In this document: in pieces, positions 8,655-16,964 of the stretch
Position numbering within the stretch: the stretch's first letter is position 1
Layout: each line of letters starts with the position of its first letter
Program-made: the position numbers and the translations under genes
From: Hirschia sp964352025
GTDB lineage: Bacteria > Pseudomonadota > Alphaproteobacteria > Caulobacterales > Hyphomonadaceae
DNA length: 64,000 nucleotides
Assembly (NCBI GenBank): GCA_964352025.1
Contig: CAYGPZ010000003.1
Location: forward strand, 62,001-126,000
Direction: 5' to 3'
Notes under the pieces: generated by a model
Databases searched by the model: none
Told to the model about the DNA's origin: nothing
Seen by the model: only the letters and a program-made list of their open reading frames with translations

Positions 8655-10019
8655 ATGAATTCTGTTTTTACATCTTCTTCAAAATCCGCAATTCGTCTTC
8701 ATGTTTTGGGGGATGATTCATTTGAGAGTTGGTTGGAAAATCAAGACGAAGGTGTTGTCAATTTTCTTGCCTCGCTGAATTTCAAAGGTCAGTCCGGAAA
8801 ACTTGTTCATGTACCTTCGCACACAGGGACTGTCGAAGATGTCGCATTTGGGTATGGTGATGGCAGCGATCCACTTATTCTTGCTAGCGCGGCATCAGCT
8901 TTACCTCCAGCGAATTACGTCATTGCAACCGCTCCAGAAGATGCCTCAATCGAGCAATTATACTCAGCTTGGATAGATGGAAGTTATAGTTTTGATCGCT
9001 ACAAAGCAGATAAATCAACAGCGCCAGTGCTGGTTATCAAAGACAAAAAACAGCTGGAAGCTGCCCAAATTGAAGAAGAATCCATCAAACTTGTTCGCGA
9101 CCTAATTAATACGCCAGCTGAAGATATGGGGCCGACACAAATTGCGGAAACGATTGAAGCGTTAGGAAAAGAATTTGGCGCAACTGTTTCTCAAATTGTT
9201 GGAGATGACCTTCTAAAAGAAAATTACCCAATGGTTCATGCTGTTGGGCGTGCGGCTGCTGATGCGCCTCGATATATAGAGCTTAGCTGGGGAAAGAAAG
9301 ATGCACCTCACATTGCTCTGGTCGGAAAGGGCGTTGCATTTGATACAGGTGGTTTAAATATCAAGACCGGAAACTATATGCGCTTTATGAAAAAGGATAT
9401 GGGCGGAGCAGCTCATGCCATCGGTCTTGCGCGCATGATTATGGCGTCAAAGCTCAATGTATATCTGACGCTTCATATTCCAGCTGTAGAGAATGCAATA
9501 GGTGCAGGCGCATTTAGGCCTGGCGACGTTCTAAATAGCCGAAAAGGGATCACAGTTGAGATTGACAATACGGATGCTGAAGGTCGCCTTGTGCTGGCTG
9601 ATGCGTTAACGCGTGCAAGTGAGCTAAAACCTGAATTGGTTCTAGATTTTGCAACATTAACGGGGGCTGCCCGGGTTGCATTAGGGGCCGAAGTTGCACC
9701 TTTCTTTGCAACCGATCAGGCATTTGTCGCAGACTTGATGGCGCACAGCGAAAAAGTTGGTGATCCGGTTTGGCAATTACCGCTTTGGAAGCCATATACG
9801 GCAATGTTAAATAGCTCTGTGGCTGATATCGCAAATGGTGCAACGAGCGCTTTTGCCGGTACAATTACCGCTGCGCTATTTTTGCAGAAATTTGTTGATG
9901 TGAAATCTTGGGCGCACTTTGATGTCTGGGGGTGGAGACTTGGCAAATATGGACGTCCTGAAGGTGGGGCCGCTTTTGCTATCCGTGCGGTCCTCAACCA
10001 ATTGAAACAAAAATATTAG
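8655..10019 (+). CDS. M17-family leucyl aminopeptidase
   Basis: This is a two-metal cytosolic aminopeptidase that removes N-terminal residues from peptides. The M17 active-site elements are intact: GKGVAFDTGGLNIK with Lys225 as metal/substrate ligand, the Asp cluster, and the signature NTDAEGRL at residues 305-312 with the catalytic Arg311. The family C-terminus (FAGTITAALFLQKF...WAHFDVWGW) follows. The frame opens at a TTG (8643), but the ATG at 8655 has a GGA at fitting distance and begins the family-like N-terminus, so it is preferred. In many Alphaproteobacteria an M17 peptidase sits beside an NlpC/P60 hydrolase, as here, which suggests joint turnover of peptidoglycan peptides. Confidence 0.92.
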   Translation: MNSVFTSSSKSAIRLHVLGDDSFESWLENQDEGVVNFLASLNFKGQSGKLVHVPSHTGTVEDVAFGYGDGSDPLILASAASALPPANYVIATAPEDASIEQLYSAWIDGSYSFDRYKADKSTAPVLVIKDKKQLEAAQIEEESIKLVRDLINTPAEDMGPTQIAETIEALGKEFGATVSQIVGDDLLKENYPMVHAVGRAAADAPRYIELSWGKKDAPHIALVGKGVAFDTGGLNIKTGNYMRFMKKDMGGAAHAIGLARMIMASKLNVYLTLHIPAVENAIGAGAFRPGDVLNSRKGITVEIDNTDAEGRLVLADALTRASELKPELVLDFATLTGAARVALGAEVAPFFATDQAFVADLMAHSEKVGDPVWQLPLWKPYTAMLNSSVADIANGATSAFAGTITAALFLQKFVDVKSWAHFDVWGWRLGKYGRPEGGAAFAIRAVLNQLKQKY

Positions 10020-10105
10020 AATAAATTCAACTCTAAGCATTGATTCGTGAATCGAATTAGGTGAGTCTAGTGCAATTATTTCGTTTTTTTGGAGAATTTA
10101 TTGCT

Positions 10106-10480
10106 ATGAACTTGGATCGGACGACTGCTTTGCAATTATGGCGAGATGTCTTGGCAGAGTCTGTTCGGTCTGAAGCGCCTGATTTATCAGCGCGTCAAAT
10201 GGCTATTTTGATGGCAGTGTATTTAACGCCGCCACCTCACACGGTGCGTGGTTTGGCGCTGAGTTTGGATTTGGGTAAGCCAGCGGTAACACGTGCACTG
10301 GATACATTATCTGGTCTGAAGCTTCTTAAACGCAGAAAAGACCCTGAAGATTTACGAAATGTGCTTGTGCAGCGCACTGTGACTGGGTCAGTATTTTTGA
10401 CCGAGTTTGGGGACGTGATTACCAAAGCGGCTTTGAGTGTTGAAGAAAAAGACCGACCAGCTCAGCAAAACGCCGCATAA
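10106..10480 (+). CDS. MarR-family winged-helix transcriptional regulator
   Basis: A small DNA-binding protein of about 124 residues. The pattern LSARQMAILMAVYLTPPPHTVRGLALSLDLGKPAVTRALDTLSGLKLLKRRKDPED is the MarR winged helix: scaffold helix, recognition helix (KPAVTRALDTL) and wing (RKDPEDLRNVLVQ). The dimerisation helices at both ends are short. An upstream GTG (10061) would add 15 residues with no ribosome-binding site; the ATG at 10106 has GGAGA about 10 bases upstream and was chosen. It lies between the M17 aminopeptidase and the NlpC/P60 gene on the same strand, so it may control this small peptide-recycling cluster; the effector is unknown. Confidence 0.85.
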   Translation: MNLDRTTALQLWRDVLAESVRSEAPDLSARQMAILMAVYLTPPPHTVRGLALSLDLGKPAVTRALDTLSGLKLLKRRKDPEDLRNVLVQRTVTGSVFLTEFGDVITKAALSVEEKDRPAQQNAA

Positions 10481-10572
10481 TACATTTCTGGTTAAGTGCT
10501 TTTTTCTAGGCTATGCGAGATCAAATTGGAGAGATATCCTTTTTACTCGCTATTGCTTGAAAGAATGCGATT

Positions 10573-11445
10573 ATGACTGACCTCAATCCTCGTTTACATC
10601 CCTATCGTGATGATCTGGCCGCTTCTTTTCTAAAGGACAGGGTCGATGCTGTGCGTTATGTGAAGGGGAATAGGTTGCAAATTCAAGCACCAGTGGCGGG
10701 GCTATATAGAGAGTCTGTTGATGACGCGGCTTTGGATACGCAAGCCCAAATGGGAGAGGTCTTCACTGTATATGACCGACGTGATGGTTGGGCATGGGGG
10801 CAGCTCGAAAGTGATGATTATGTTGGCTGGATAAAAGCGGATCGTCTTTCTGAAATTCATTTTTCGATAACGCATAAAATCAGTGTTTTGCGTTCTATTG
10901 TGTTTTCCAAACCTGATCTGAAAACAACACCGATAGGTATGCTGAGTTTGAATGCTGGTGTTGAGGTCGTTGACGAGAAGGGCGATTTTAGTGCGCTCTC
11001 TACAGGTGGCTGGGTCTATACCGCGCATTTAGCAAAACAGGCTGAATTTCACACTGATTTTGTATCTGTCGCAGAAATGTTTTTGAGCGCCCCTTATCTG
11101 TGGGGTGGTAAGGATAGCTTTGGGTTAGATTGCTCGGGGCTTGTTCAGTCTTCCATGACGGCTGCAGGTTTCTCAGTGCCGCGAGATGCAGGGATGCAAG
11201 AGCCTGTGATAGGGCAAGAGATATATGACGCTGACACTATACCTGATCTACAGCGAGGTGATCTTGTCTTTTGGCCTGGGCATGTGGGCATAATGCAAGA
11301 TGCAGAAAAGATGCTGCACGCGAATGCGCATCACATGATGTGTGCGAGTGAGCCTCTTAAAGAGGCTATAGATCGGATCGGACAAACAAAAACGGCCGTT
11401 CGATCAATCAAACGGCCGTCTGGATTATTTTATAGTCAGAGCTGA
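10573..11445 (+). CDS. NlpC/P60 family cysteine peptidase with SH3 domains
   Basis: NlpC/P60 enzymes cut gamma-D-Glu-diaminopimelate bonds in peptidoglycan peptides. Residues about 25-160 hold two bacterial SH3-like domains, and residues about 165-290 are the catalytic domain with APYLWGGKDSFGLDCSGL (catalytic Cys187) and GDLVFWPGHVGIM (catalytic His237). There is no signal peptide, so it acts in the cytoplasm, as YkfC-type recycling dipeptidyl-peptidases do. The 290-residue length fits that group. It is next to the M17 aminopeptidase and MarR gene. Its stop codon is only 2 bp from the stop of the facing cytochrome gene. Twin GC-rich palindromes lie in its last codons. Confidence 0.9.
   Translation: MTDLNPRLHPYRDDLAASFLKDRVDAVRYVKGNRLQIQAPVAGLYRESVDDAALDTQAQMGEVFTVYDRRDGWAWGQLESDDYVGWIKADRLSEIHFSITHKISVLRSIVFSKPDLKTTPIGMLSLNAGVEVVDEKGDFSALSTGGWVYTAHLAKQAEFHTDFVSVAEMFLSAPYLWGGKDSFGLDCSGLVQSSMTAAGFSVPRDAGMQEPVIGQEIYDADTIPDLQRGDLVFWPGHVGIMQDAEKMLHANAHHMMCASEPLKEAIDRIGQTKTAVRSIKRPSGLFYSQS
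11391..11420 (+). terminator. Possible terminator stem built from twin palindromes at the 3' end of the NlpC/P60 gene
   Basis: The 8-base palindrome ACGGCCGT occurs twice, at 11392-11399 and 11412-11419, inside the last codons of the gene. The copies can pair across a 12-base loop, and a T-rich stretch follows (TTATTTTAT). With only 2 bp between the two convergent stop codons, this is the only obvious place for a terminator. A stem inside coding sequence with no immediate T-run is weak evidence. Confidence 0.35.
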
Positions 11446-11447
11446 GC

Positions 11448-12323
11448 TTAGTTGTGAGGACCGTGCTGTGTTTTGACATCTTTTGCAGCGTCTTCAGCAT
11501 CTTCAACAACTTCTTCAACCAGCGCAGATGCATCACCTGCTGCAGCGTCTAGCTCATCTGTTACAGTATCAGTCGCTGCATCTACGGCTGTGTCAGCAGT
11601 GTAATCCAGTGCTTCAACAGCAGCGTTAGCTGCATCAACAGCTTCATCCATAGCGAGAGATGCATCTTCAACTGCGAGTTCTACAGTTTCAACATGCTCT
11701 TCAGCGTGGACTTCAACAGCTGCGTGGGCTTCTGCATGTGCATCGTCTGCACTTGGCTCAATGAAAGCTTCCGCTGGAAGTGGAGCTGGTAGAGCAGCAG
11801 GAGACGGTGACAATGTACGCAAATAAGCGATCATGTTCATGCGGTCTTTTTCTTTAGATAGACCAGCATAGTTCATTGCAGTACCAGGAGCGTATTTTTT
11901 CGGGTTCTTCAAGAAACCGTCAAGCGCCGCATAATCCCATTGGCCGCCCATTGCGGTAAGAACCGCAGAATATCCAAAGCCTGCGACACCAGCGGTGTCA
12001 CGCATCACGATATTGTAAAGTTCTGGACCAGTACCGTTACCGCCACCTTGTTCGAATTTGTGACAGCTAATACATGCTGCACTTTTCTTCTCACCTTTAG
12101 CGATATCCGCTTCAGCTAGAAGAACACCATAGTCAGTTGGTGGAACCCATTTAGGCGTGTCGTCACCGTGACCAGAGTCAGCTGATGCGACCTCGACTAG
12201 ATAACCAGGTTCACCTGGCTTCTCGTGTGAGAAGAAAGCATCGCTTGCCGCGTTAAGACCAAGGATCGCTAGACCCGTTGAGAATGCCGCAGCCATTATT
12301 TTGTTTAAGCCCAAGTCGCTCAT
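11448..12323 (-). CDS. cycM: CycM-type membrane-anchored cytochrome c with acidic Ala-rich tail
   Basis: This is an electron carrier of the cytochrome c552/CycM type, anchored in the inner membrane and passing electrons from the bc1 complex to terminal oxidase. An uncleaved N-terminal anchor (MSDLGLNKIM..., residues 8-28) is followed by a class I cytochrome domain: haem motif CISCH (Cys84, Cys87, His88) and axial Met150 in GTAMNYAG. Residues about 171-291 form a low-complexity tail very rich in Ala, Glu and Asp with scattered His, which ordinary CycM lacks. The frame extends to 12452, but the ATG at 12323 has AAGGGCG upstream and matches the CycM N-terminus. It is divergent from pheA, as in other Alphaproteobacteria. 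Confidence 0.9.
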   Translation of the reverse strand: MSDLGLNKIMAAAFSTGLAILGLNAASDAFFSHEKPGEPGYLVEVASADSGHGDDTPKWVPPTDYGVLLAEADIAKGEKKSAACISCHKFEQGGGNGTGPELYNIVMRDTAGVAGFGYSAVLTAMGGQWDYAALDGFLKNPKKYAPGTAMNYAGLSKEKDRMNMIAYLRTLSPSPAALPAPLPAEAFIEPSADDAHAEAHAAVEVHAEEHVETVELAVEDASLAMDEAVDAANAAVEALDYTADTAVDAATDTVTDELDAAAGDASALVEEVVEDAEDAAKDVKTQHGPHN

Positions 12324-12510
12324 GAAACGCCCTTGCCGTTGATTCATATTTTTAGGTTTGCGCGGGCCTTTTGCCACGCTATTGCTTGATCTGCAACATA
12401 ACTGTTCTTGTACGATAATCGACCCGCTTTTATAAGCGGCGAACCGTCGCACTCTAATTTAGTGTAATTTGAGTCGACAATGGTCTGCAACGACCCTGAT
12501 GAAAGAACCA

Positions 12511-13371
12511 ATGATGACGAAACGAATTGCATATCAAGGTGAACCAGGAGCGAACTCTCACATTGCTTGTTCGCAAGCGCGACCGGATCTAGAACCACTA
12601 CCTTGCAGGACGTTTGAGGACGTGTTTAGCGCCGTACAGCAAGGGGATGCAGCCGAAGCGATGATCCCGGTGGAGAATTCTATTGCAGGACGTGTGGCTG
12701 ATATTCATCATCTTTTACCGGACTCTGGCTTGCATATAAATGCCGAGCATTTCCTTCGGATCAGTTTTCATTTGATGGCACGTAAGGGTGTAAAGCTCGA
12801 GCAGATCGAGCGGGCACATTCTCATATTATGGGGCTAGGGCAGTGCCGAAAATTTTTGAAAAAACATGATATCGAAGCCATTACATCAGCTGATACAGCC
12901 GGTGCGGCGCGTGAAGTTTCCGAATCACCTGATTCAAATATCGCTGCGATCGCTCCAGAATTGGCAGCTGAAGTGTATGGCCTAGATGTGCTAGCGCGCA
13001 ATATTGAAGACTATGCGCATAACACAACACGGTTTGTGATTATGTCGAAAGAGCCTGTTGATGTCGCGCGTACATCTGATGATGAGAAATTCGTCACCGC
13101 TTTTGTGTTTAAAGTCAGAAACGTACCTGCTGCTCTATACAAAGTGATGGGCGGATTTGCGACAAACAATGTCAACATGACTAAATTGGAAAGCTATCTC
13201 ATCGAAGGCTCATTCACGGCAACGCTTTTCTACGCAGAAGTGGAAGGCCATCCCGATGATCGGAATGTGCAGCTAGCACTTGAGGAAATGAGCTTTTTCT
13301 CGACACGTTTGGACATTCTCGGTGTTTTTCTAGCCGATCAGTATCGTCAGACAGGTGTTCATAACTCTTAA
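12511..13371 (+). CDS. pheA: Prephenate dehydratase
   Basis: This enzyme converts prephenate to phenylpyruvate in phenylalanine synthesis. It has the stand-alone form: a periplasmic-binding-like catalytic domain (residues 1 to about 185) beginning IAYQGEPGANSHIA, with PVENSIAGRV and NTTRFVIM near its end, then an ACT regulatory domain containing KLESYLIEGSFTATLFYAEVEGH, the phenylalanine-binding region. The frame runs from 12469, but earlier starts lack a ribosome-binding site; the ATG at 12511 has GAAAGAA before it (the next codon is also ATG). At 286 residues the size is normal. Feedback inhibition by phenylalanine through the ACT domain is expected from the family. Confidence 0.93.
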   Translation: MMTKRIAYQGEPGANSHIACSQARPDLEPLPCRTFEDVFSAVQQGDAAEAMIPVENSIAGRVADIHHLLPDSGLHINAEHFLRISFHLMARKGVKLEQIERAHSHIMGLGQCRKFLKKHDIEAITSADTAGAAREVSESPDSNIAAIAPELAAEVYGLDVLARNIEDYAHNTTRFVIMSKEPVDVARTSDDEKFVTAFVFKVRNVPAALYKVMGGFATNNVNMTKLESYLIEGSFTATLFYAEVEGHPDDRNVQLALEEMSFFSTRLDILGVFLADQYRQTGVHNS

Positions 13372-13379
13372 TCACGCTT

Positions 13380-13400
13380 GAGAGCATGTTTAGTGCTCTC
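13380..13400 (+). terminator. Hairpin after pheA, possible terminator
   Basis: GAGAGCA (13380-13386) pairs with TGCTCTC (13394-13400) across a 7-base loop, with outer CAC/GTG pairs possible. It starts 9 bp after the pheA stop codon. There is no T-run, so it may be a transcript-end stabiliser instead of an intrinsic terminator. Confidence 0.35.
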
Positions 13401-13474
13401 GTGAATGTGTGTGGTTGGTGATCTGATGATGCTCTATACTATGTTCAACAGAGATCGAACTTCGGAGTAATAAA

Positions 13475-13930
13475 ATGCGAAAACTCGTTGCGTCTTTATT
13501 TTTTATGTTTTCATTCGTTGCAGCCCCACAGGCTTTTGCACAAAAGGCTCCTGTCTACACAAGTGCGTTTAACAATATTGGCGTGAGTGGATATGACATC
13601 GTGTCCTTTTACTCCAAAACCGGCGCTGAAAAGGGAAGTAAGACATTTGTGACATCCCATAATGGTGCTGATTATAGGTTTGTGTCGCAGGAAAACCTCG
13701 ACCTTTTCCTCGCCAACCCAGATGCCTACCTTCCACAATATGGTGGTTATTGCGCGTGGGCGATGGCGGATGGAAAATTCGCGAAAGGTGATCCCATGCA
13801 TTGGAGCATGGTTGATGGAAAATTGTACTTGAACTTCAATAAGTCTATCAAGAAAAAATGGGAAAAAGACGTTCCCGGCTTCATTGAAGCCGCGAATGAA
13901 AAATGGCCAGCGGTTTTGGAAAATAACTAA
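13475..13930 (+). CDS. Exported YHS-domain protein
   Basis: A small secreted protein (151 residues) with a clear signal peptide (residues 1-22, ending QAFA). The mature part begins with the YHS-like pattern VSGYDIVSFY and continues to YGGYCAWAMADGKFAKGDP and DGKLYLNFN, a pattern common in periplasmic YHS proteins that may bind metal. The sole cysteine is in the YGGYCAWA motif. A purine-rich ribosome-binding site (GGAG) precedes the ATG. The function is not established in the family. It appears to be a single-gene unit between pheA and the outer-membrane barrel gene. Confidence 0.85.
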   Translation: MRKLVASLFFMFSFVAAPQAFAQKAPVYTSAFNNIGVSGYDIVSFYSKTGAEKGSKTFVTSHNGADYRFVSQENLDLFLANPDAYLPQYGGYCAWAMADGKFAKGDPMHWSMVDGKLYLNFNKSIKKKWEKDVPGFIEAANEKWPAVLENN

Positions 13931-14022
13931 TTCTCCTTCTGCCACCTCAGACTTTTGCCTATCTATTTCGACTATTTTTATTTGAATTAGGATTTGTTTA
14001 AGTTGTATTTGTGAGTGGTGGC

Positions 14023-14047
14023 AATTGGAAGCGCTTTGCTTCCAATT
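14023..14047 (+). promoter_or_regulatory. Perfect 10-bp hairpin in the leader of the outer-membrane barrel gene
   Basis: AATTGGAAGC (14023-14032) and GCTTCCAATT (14038-14047) pair perfectly around GCTTT. The stem ends six bases before the ribosome-binding site (AGGGGAAA, 14053-14060) and 15 bases before the ATG. There is no T-run, so it is not a terminator. It could stabilise the mRNA or control ribosome access, or it could be an operator. Confidence 0.5.
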
Positions 14048-14062
14048 TGGATAGGGGAAACC

Positions 14063-14677
14063 ATGAAAGCTTCAATTATTTTTGGCGCAGCTATAGCAGC
14101 TGTGGCCTTAGTTCCGTCTGCTTTGGCAGAAGAGCAAAATGACAAAGTCAAAAAATCTGAAAAATCCTGGTATGGAGAGTTGGGGGTATCAAACGTCAGT
14201 GTAGATTTTGATGTGCCCGTAGTTGTGACCACTGGGTTTAGTCGATTTGAAACAACAGCGAATTTTAATGAGTCTTTATTCGGCGTGCATTTTCGCGGTG
14301 GATATAATTTCAATAAATATTTTGCATTAGAGGCCGATGGCACACTTACTTTCAATTCGAAAGAAGTTATTCCTGAGTATGACATGCGTCCAAGCGGTAT
14401 CGCAGGTGTTTATATGCGGGCTAACCTACCTTTAGGTGAAAAATTTAAAGTGTTCGGGCGTGTAGGATACAGCCAAGTCAGCTACTTATTTGAATCTGAT
14501 AATTTTGATATAGAAGATGATGAATTTGTTAGTGACCAGCATCAAGGGCCTGCTTTTGGAGGCGGTGCACAATTTGATGTGACGGATACTGTTGCAATAC
14601 GAGGGGATTACACGTCGTTTCAGGTTGATGGATCTGACGTTTCTTCTGCCAGTTTAGGTGCGGTCTTCACGTTCTAA
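14063..14677 (+). CDS. Outer-membrane beta-barrel protein (OmpA/OprF-type small porin fold)
   Basis: The product has a signal peptide (MKASIIFGAAIAAVALVPSA, cleaved after LA near residue 22) and a mature region of alternating hydrophobic strands with glycine turns (WYGELGVSN, FGVHFRGGYNFNKYFALEADG, KVFGRVGYSQVSY) ending in a C-terminal aromatic residue (AVFTF), as barrels need for Bam recognition. This fits the 8-stranded outer-membrane beta-barrel family (PF13505 type). The frame opens at GTG 14015, but the ATG at 14063 has a strong AGGGGAAA site and starts the signal peptide. Its specific function is unknown. It faces nudC. Confidence 0.85.
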   Translation: MKASIIFGAAIAAVALVPSALAEEQNDKVKKSEKSWYGELGVSNVSVDFDVPVVVTTGFSRFETTANFNESLFGVHFRGGYNFNKYFALEADGTLTFNSKEVIPEYDMRPSGIAGVYMRANLPLGEKFKVFGRVGYSQVSYLFESDNFDIEDDEFVSDQHQGPAFGGGAQFDVTDTVAIRGDYTSFQVDGSDVSSASLGAVFTF

Positions 14678-14706
14678 TTGGCAAAGAATGATATCATCGC
14701 AGCTGT

Positions 14707-15669
14707 CTACCAGCTCTTTGAATCGACCCATGCTTTTAGAATATGATGGGCAATCGCGATATCAGAGGGCGCAATAAATTCTGGATGACTTCCATCTAGC
14801 ATTTGTTGCGCTTCTTCGCGCGTGAACCAACGTGCTGATTCAATCTCGGTTTCATCGATGTTCAGCTCTTGGGATTCGACTTCCATGATCAGTCCAACCA
14901 TCAATGATGATGGGAAAGGCCAGGGCTGTTCGAATAAATGCTCAACGCGTCCATTTGCGATGACGCCAGCTTCTTCAAATAATTCCCGCGCGGCGGCTTG
15001 CGCAATCGTTTCACCGGGTTCAACAAACCCAGCAAGACAAGAATACATGCCCGGTGCCCAAGGAGTCTGTCGCCCCATCAGGCATTTATCGTCTTTCACC
15101 GCGAGCATTATCGCGACTGGATCAATTCTTGGGAAATGTTCTGCTTCACACCCACCACAAACGCGTTTCCAGCCAGCTTCGGCGATCTGGGTTTTCTGAC
15201 CACAATTGGCGCAGAATTGGTGTCGCCAATGCCAGTTAAATACCGCTGAACATGTAGATGCATATTGCGCGTCCTGTGGACTAATACCGCCTGATATTGT
15301 TCGTAAGTCTCCCAAGACGAGGTCAGAAAAATCAGATTTATCAAAGTCAAATGTCGGTGGGATTAGCGCTCCAAAGCGTGCATTGTTGTTTTCTTCGCCA
15401 AGGAAGACAAATTGGCATTCGCCAAATTTTGAGATGTCGTCTGAGTTCATCCATGCAATCTGGCGCGGTTCCTTCGAAATAGGCGTGCCGATAATAATGT
15501 CTTCGATAGAGACACCATTGTCGTGACAGAGTATTTTGCCTTTAAAGAATGGAAGGAAGCGCGTGTCTGGAGATTTGAGGGCTTTTGCGAGCCATTCTTT
15601 ATCCGTGCGTCTGTGTGCTGCGCGTTCAAAAGGGGCGTTTGCAAATGTAATCGTTGGATTTAGCAGCAT
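14707..15669 (-). CDS. nudC: NudC, NAD+ diphosphatase / RNA de-NADding Nudix hydrolase
   Basis: NudC hydrolyses NAD(H) and removes NAD caps from RNA. All family parts are visible: a divergent N-terminal domain; a zinc ribbon CANCGQK...CGGCE near residues 151-175; the Nudix box GFVEPGETIAQAAARELFEEAG with its catalytic Glu residues; and the NADH-specific motif, here EQPWPFPSSLM (usually SQPWPFP). At 320 residues the length is normal for alphaproteobacterial NudC. The gene is on its own strand, convergent with the barrel gene and divergent from the SRP RNA gene. Confidence 0.94.
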   Translation of the reverse strand: MLLNPTITFANAPFERAAHRRTDKEWLAKALKSPDTRFLPFFKGKILCHDNGVSIEDIIIGTPISKEPRQIAWMNSDDISKFGECQFVFLGEENNNARFGALIPPTFDFDKSDFSDLVLGDLRTISGGISPQDAQYASTCSAVFNWHWRHQFCANCGQKTQIAEAGWKRVCGGCEAEHFPRIDPVAIMLAVKDDKCLMGRQTPWAPGMYSCLAGFVEPGETIAQAAARELFEEAGVIANGRVEHLFEQPWPFPSSLMVGLIMEVESQELNIDETEIESARWFTREEAQQMLDGSHPEFIAPSDIAIAHHILKAWVDSKSW

Positions 15670-15750
15670 AAGGATGAATTTTTCTTCGATTCGTTGTGAT
15701 TAAAATCAGACCTACTCTTGCTAAATGATACAAGCATTGCGATATATCAA

Positions 15751-15849
15751 CCCGAAGCTGGTGGCGGACGAGCCGCTCGCGAACTCGGTCAGGTCCGGAA
15801 GGAAGCAGCCGCAACGGGTTTCGTTCGGGTCGTCGCCAGTTTCACCTTC
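15751..15849 (+). ncRNA. ffs: Signal recognition particle 4.5S RNA
   Basis: The universally conserved SRP domain IV sequence GGTCAGGTCCGGAAGGAAGC is exact at 15788-15807, closed by GCCGC after it. The ends fold back: GAAGCTGG (15754-15761) pairs with CCAGTTTC (15836-15843), and an inner CG-ACGA / TCGTCG helix continues the stem, giving one long hairpin of about 95 bases as in other Alphaproteobacteria. Ends are estimated from pairing to within a few bases. The RNA partners Ffh in co-translational membrane targeting. Confidence 0.93.
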
Positions 15850-15968
15850 TCCAGAAAATTTAGTGTGATGATGTGGCAGGAAGTGGCCCTAAGCAGCCGT
15901 TCAATTTTGGAATAAAAGCTCTGTTTAGACAAAGATTTTTTGAGATGAATATCATCACATGGGGATGC

Positions 15969-16964
15969 CTATTCTGTCACTTCACGTGCAATTCGGAAGC
16001 CTGAATAGGTATTTCCACCATCTAATGAGCGCAGATCGATACTAGCTGATCGAACATATGAAAGCCGAGATATCCAACCACCACCCCGAGTTACTTTATT
16101 GCGACACATAAATGAAGTCGGGTCCCTATTATGCATGCCCAAAGCTGCTTTCCAGACTGGCAGATATGCTGGAAGAGAAGTCGGATGCCAGTCTTGTACG
16201 TACTCAGATACATTTCCATGCATATCAAAAAGCCCAAAACCATTTGGCTCGAATGACCCCACAGGTAATGGTCGTTGGCGATCCATGTCGGTTGGCGCAT
16301 TCTTATGGCTTAAGTCACCATCAAAATTAGCTTGGGTAGGTGTTATCGTCTCACCAGTACTAAATGGTGTTTGTGTCCCAGCCCGAGCGGCATACTCCCA
16401 CTCTGCACCTGTTAAAAGACGATAATAAAAGCCCGTTTTCTTTGTAAGCCAGTTTGTGTAATCCACAGCATCATTCCAACTAACACTGTGAACTGGCAAA
16501 TTAGATTCTGCCCACTTTTTTTGAAAGTCAACAAACCTTTCAATGTTTTTGCAACCATCATCAGATACGCAATCTTCCCATTGTGCTCTGGTCACTTCAA
16601 ATCTGCCCACAGCGAAACTTTGGGCTATTTTAACTTCAGTCGGCATCTCTTCATGTTTGCCGCGTCCTTCTTCATCTTCAGGTGCTCCCATGATGAATTT
16701 ACCAGCCGGAAGCACAATCATTTCAGGACAATTATAGCAATCAGAAAAGGTTTCCCCCGCCTCTTTTTTCTCAAATTTCACATAGGGAGGTGGAAGGGTT
16801 TGTTTACCATCAGGACAAGCAAAAGCAGCGCTCTGTTCATCTAATTTTGTTTTTGTAGGTAGCTCAACAGCAATTTCTTGAGGTTCACTTTGTATTTCGC
16901 TCTCACACCCTAAAGCCGTAAGAACGAACAGACTAAGACATGCTAATTGGAAAAATCGGGCCAT
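15969..16964 (-). CDS. Lipoprotein with formylglycine-generating-enzyme-like (SUMF1) domain, catalytic cysteines absent
   Basis: A lipoprotein signal peptide ends at LTALGC (Cys20). From about residue 80 the FGE-sulfatase/SUMF1 fold runs to the end, with family landmarks MIVLPAGKFIMGAP, FEVTRAQWEDCV, PVHSVSWNDAVDYTNWL, LLTGAEWEYAARAGT, GLFDMHGNVSEYVQDW and RGGGWIS...SGFRIAR. True formylglycine-generating enzymes carry a Cys pair after the RGGS motif; here that stretch (RLSYVRSASIDL) has none, so this is probably a binding or scaffold member of the family, displayed on the cell envelope. The gene is on the same strand as, and downstream of, the TIR-domain gene, 252 bp away with a repeat between them. 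A functional link is possible but unproven. Confidence 0.88.
   Translation of the reverse strand: MARFFQLACLSLFVLTALGCESEIQSEPQEIAVELPTKTKLDEQSAAFACPDGKQTLPPPYVKFEKKEAGETFSDCYNCPEMIVLPAGKFIMGAPEDEEGRGKHEEMPTEVKIAQSFAVGRFEVTRAQWEDCVSDDGCKNIERFVDFQKKWAESNLPVHSVSWNDAVDYTNWLTKKTGFYYRLLTGAEWEYAARAGTQTPFSTGETITPTQANFDGDLSHKNAPTDMDRQRPLPVGSFEPNGFGLFDMHGNVSEYVQDWHPTSLPAYLPVWKAALGMHNRDPTSFMCRNKVTRGGGWISRLSYVRSASIDLRSLDGGNTYSGFRIAREVTE

Noticed and set aside
15865..15958. TGTGATGAT/ATCATCACA inverted repeat flanking the region after the SRP RNA
   Set aside because: Nine bases separated by about 75 bases with no other support; likely chance.
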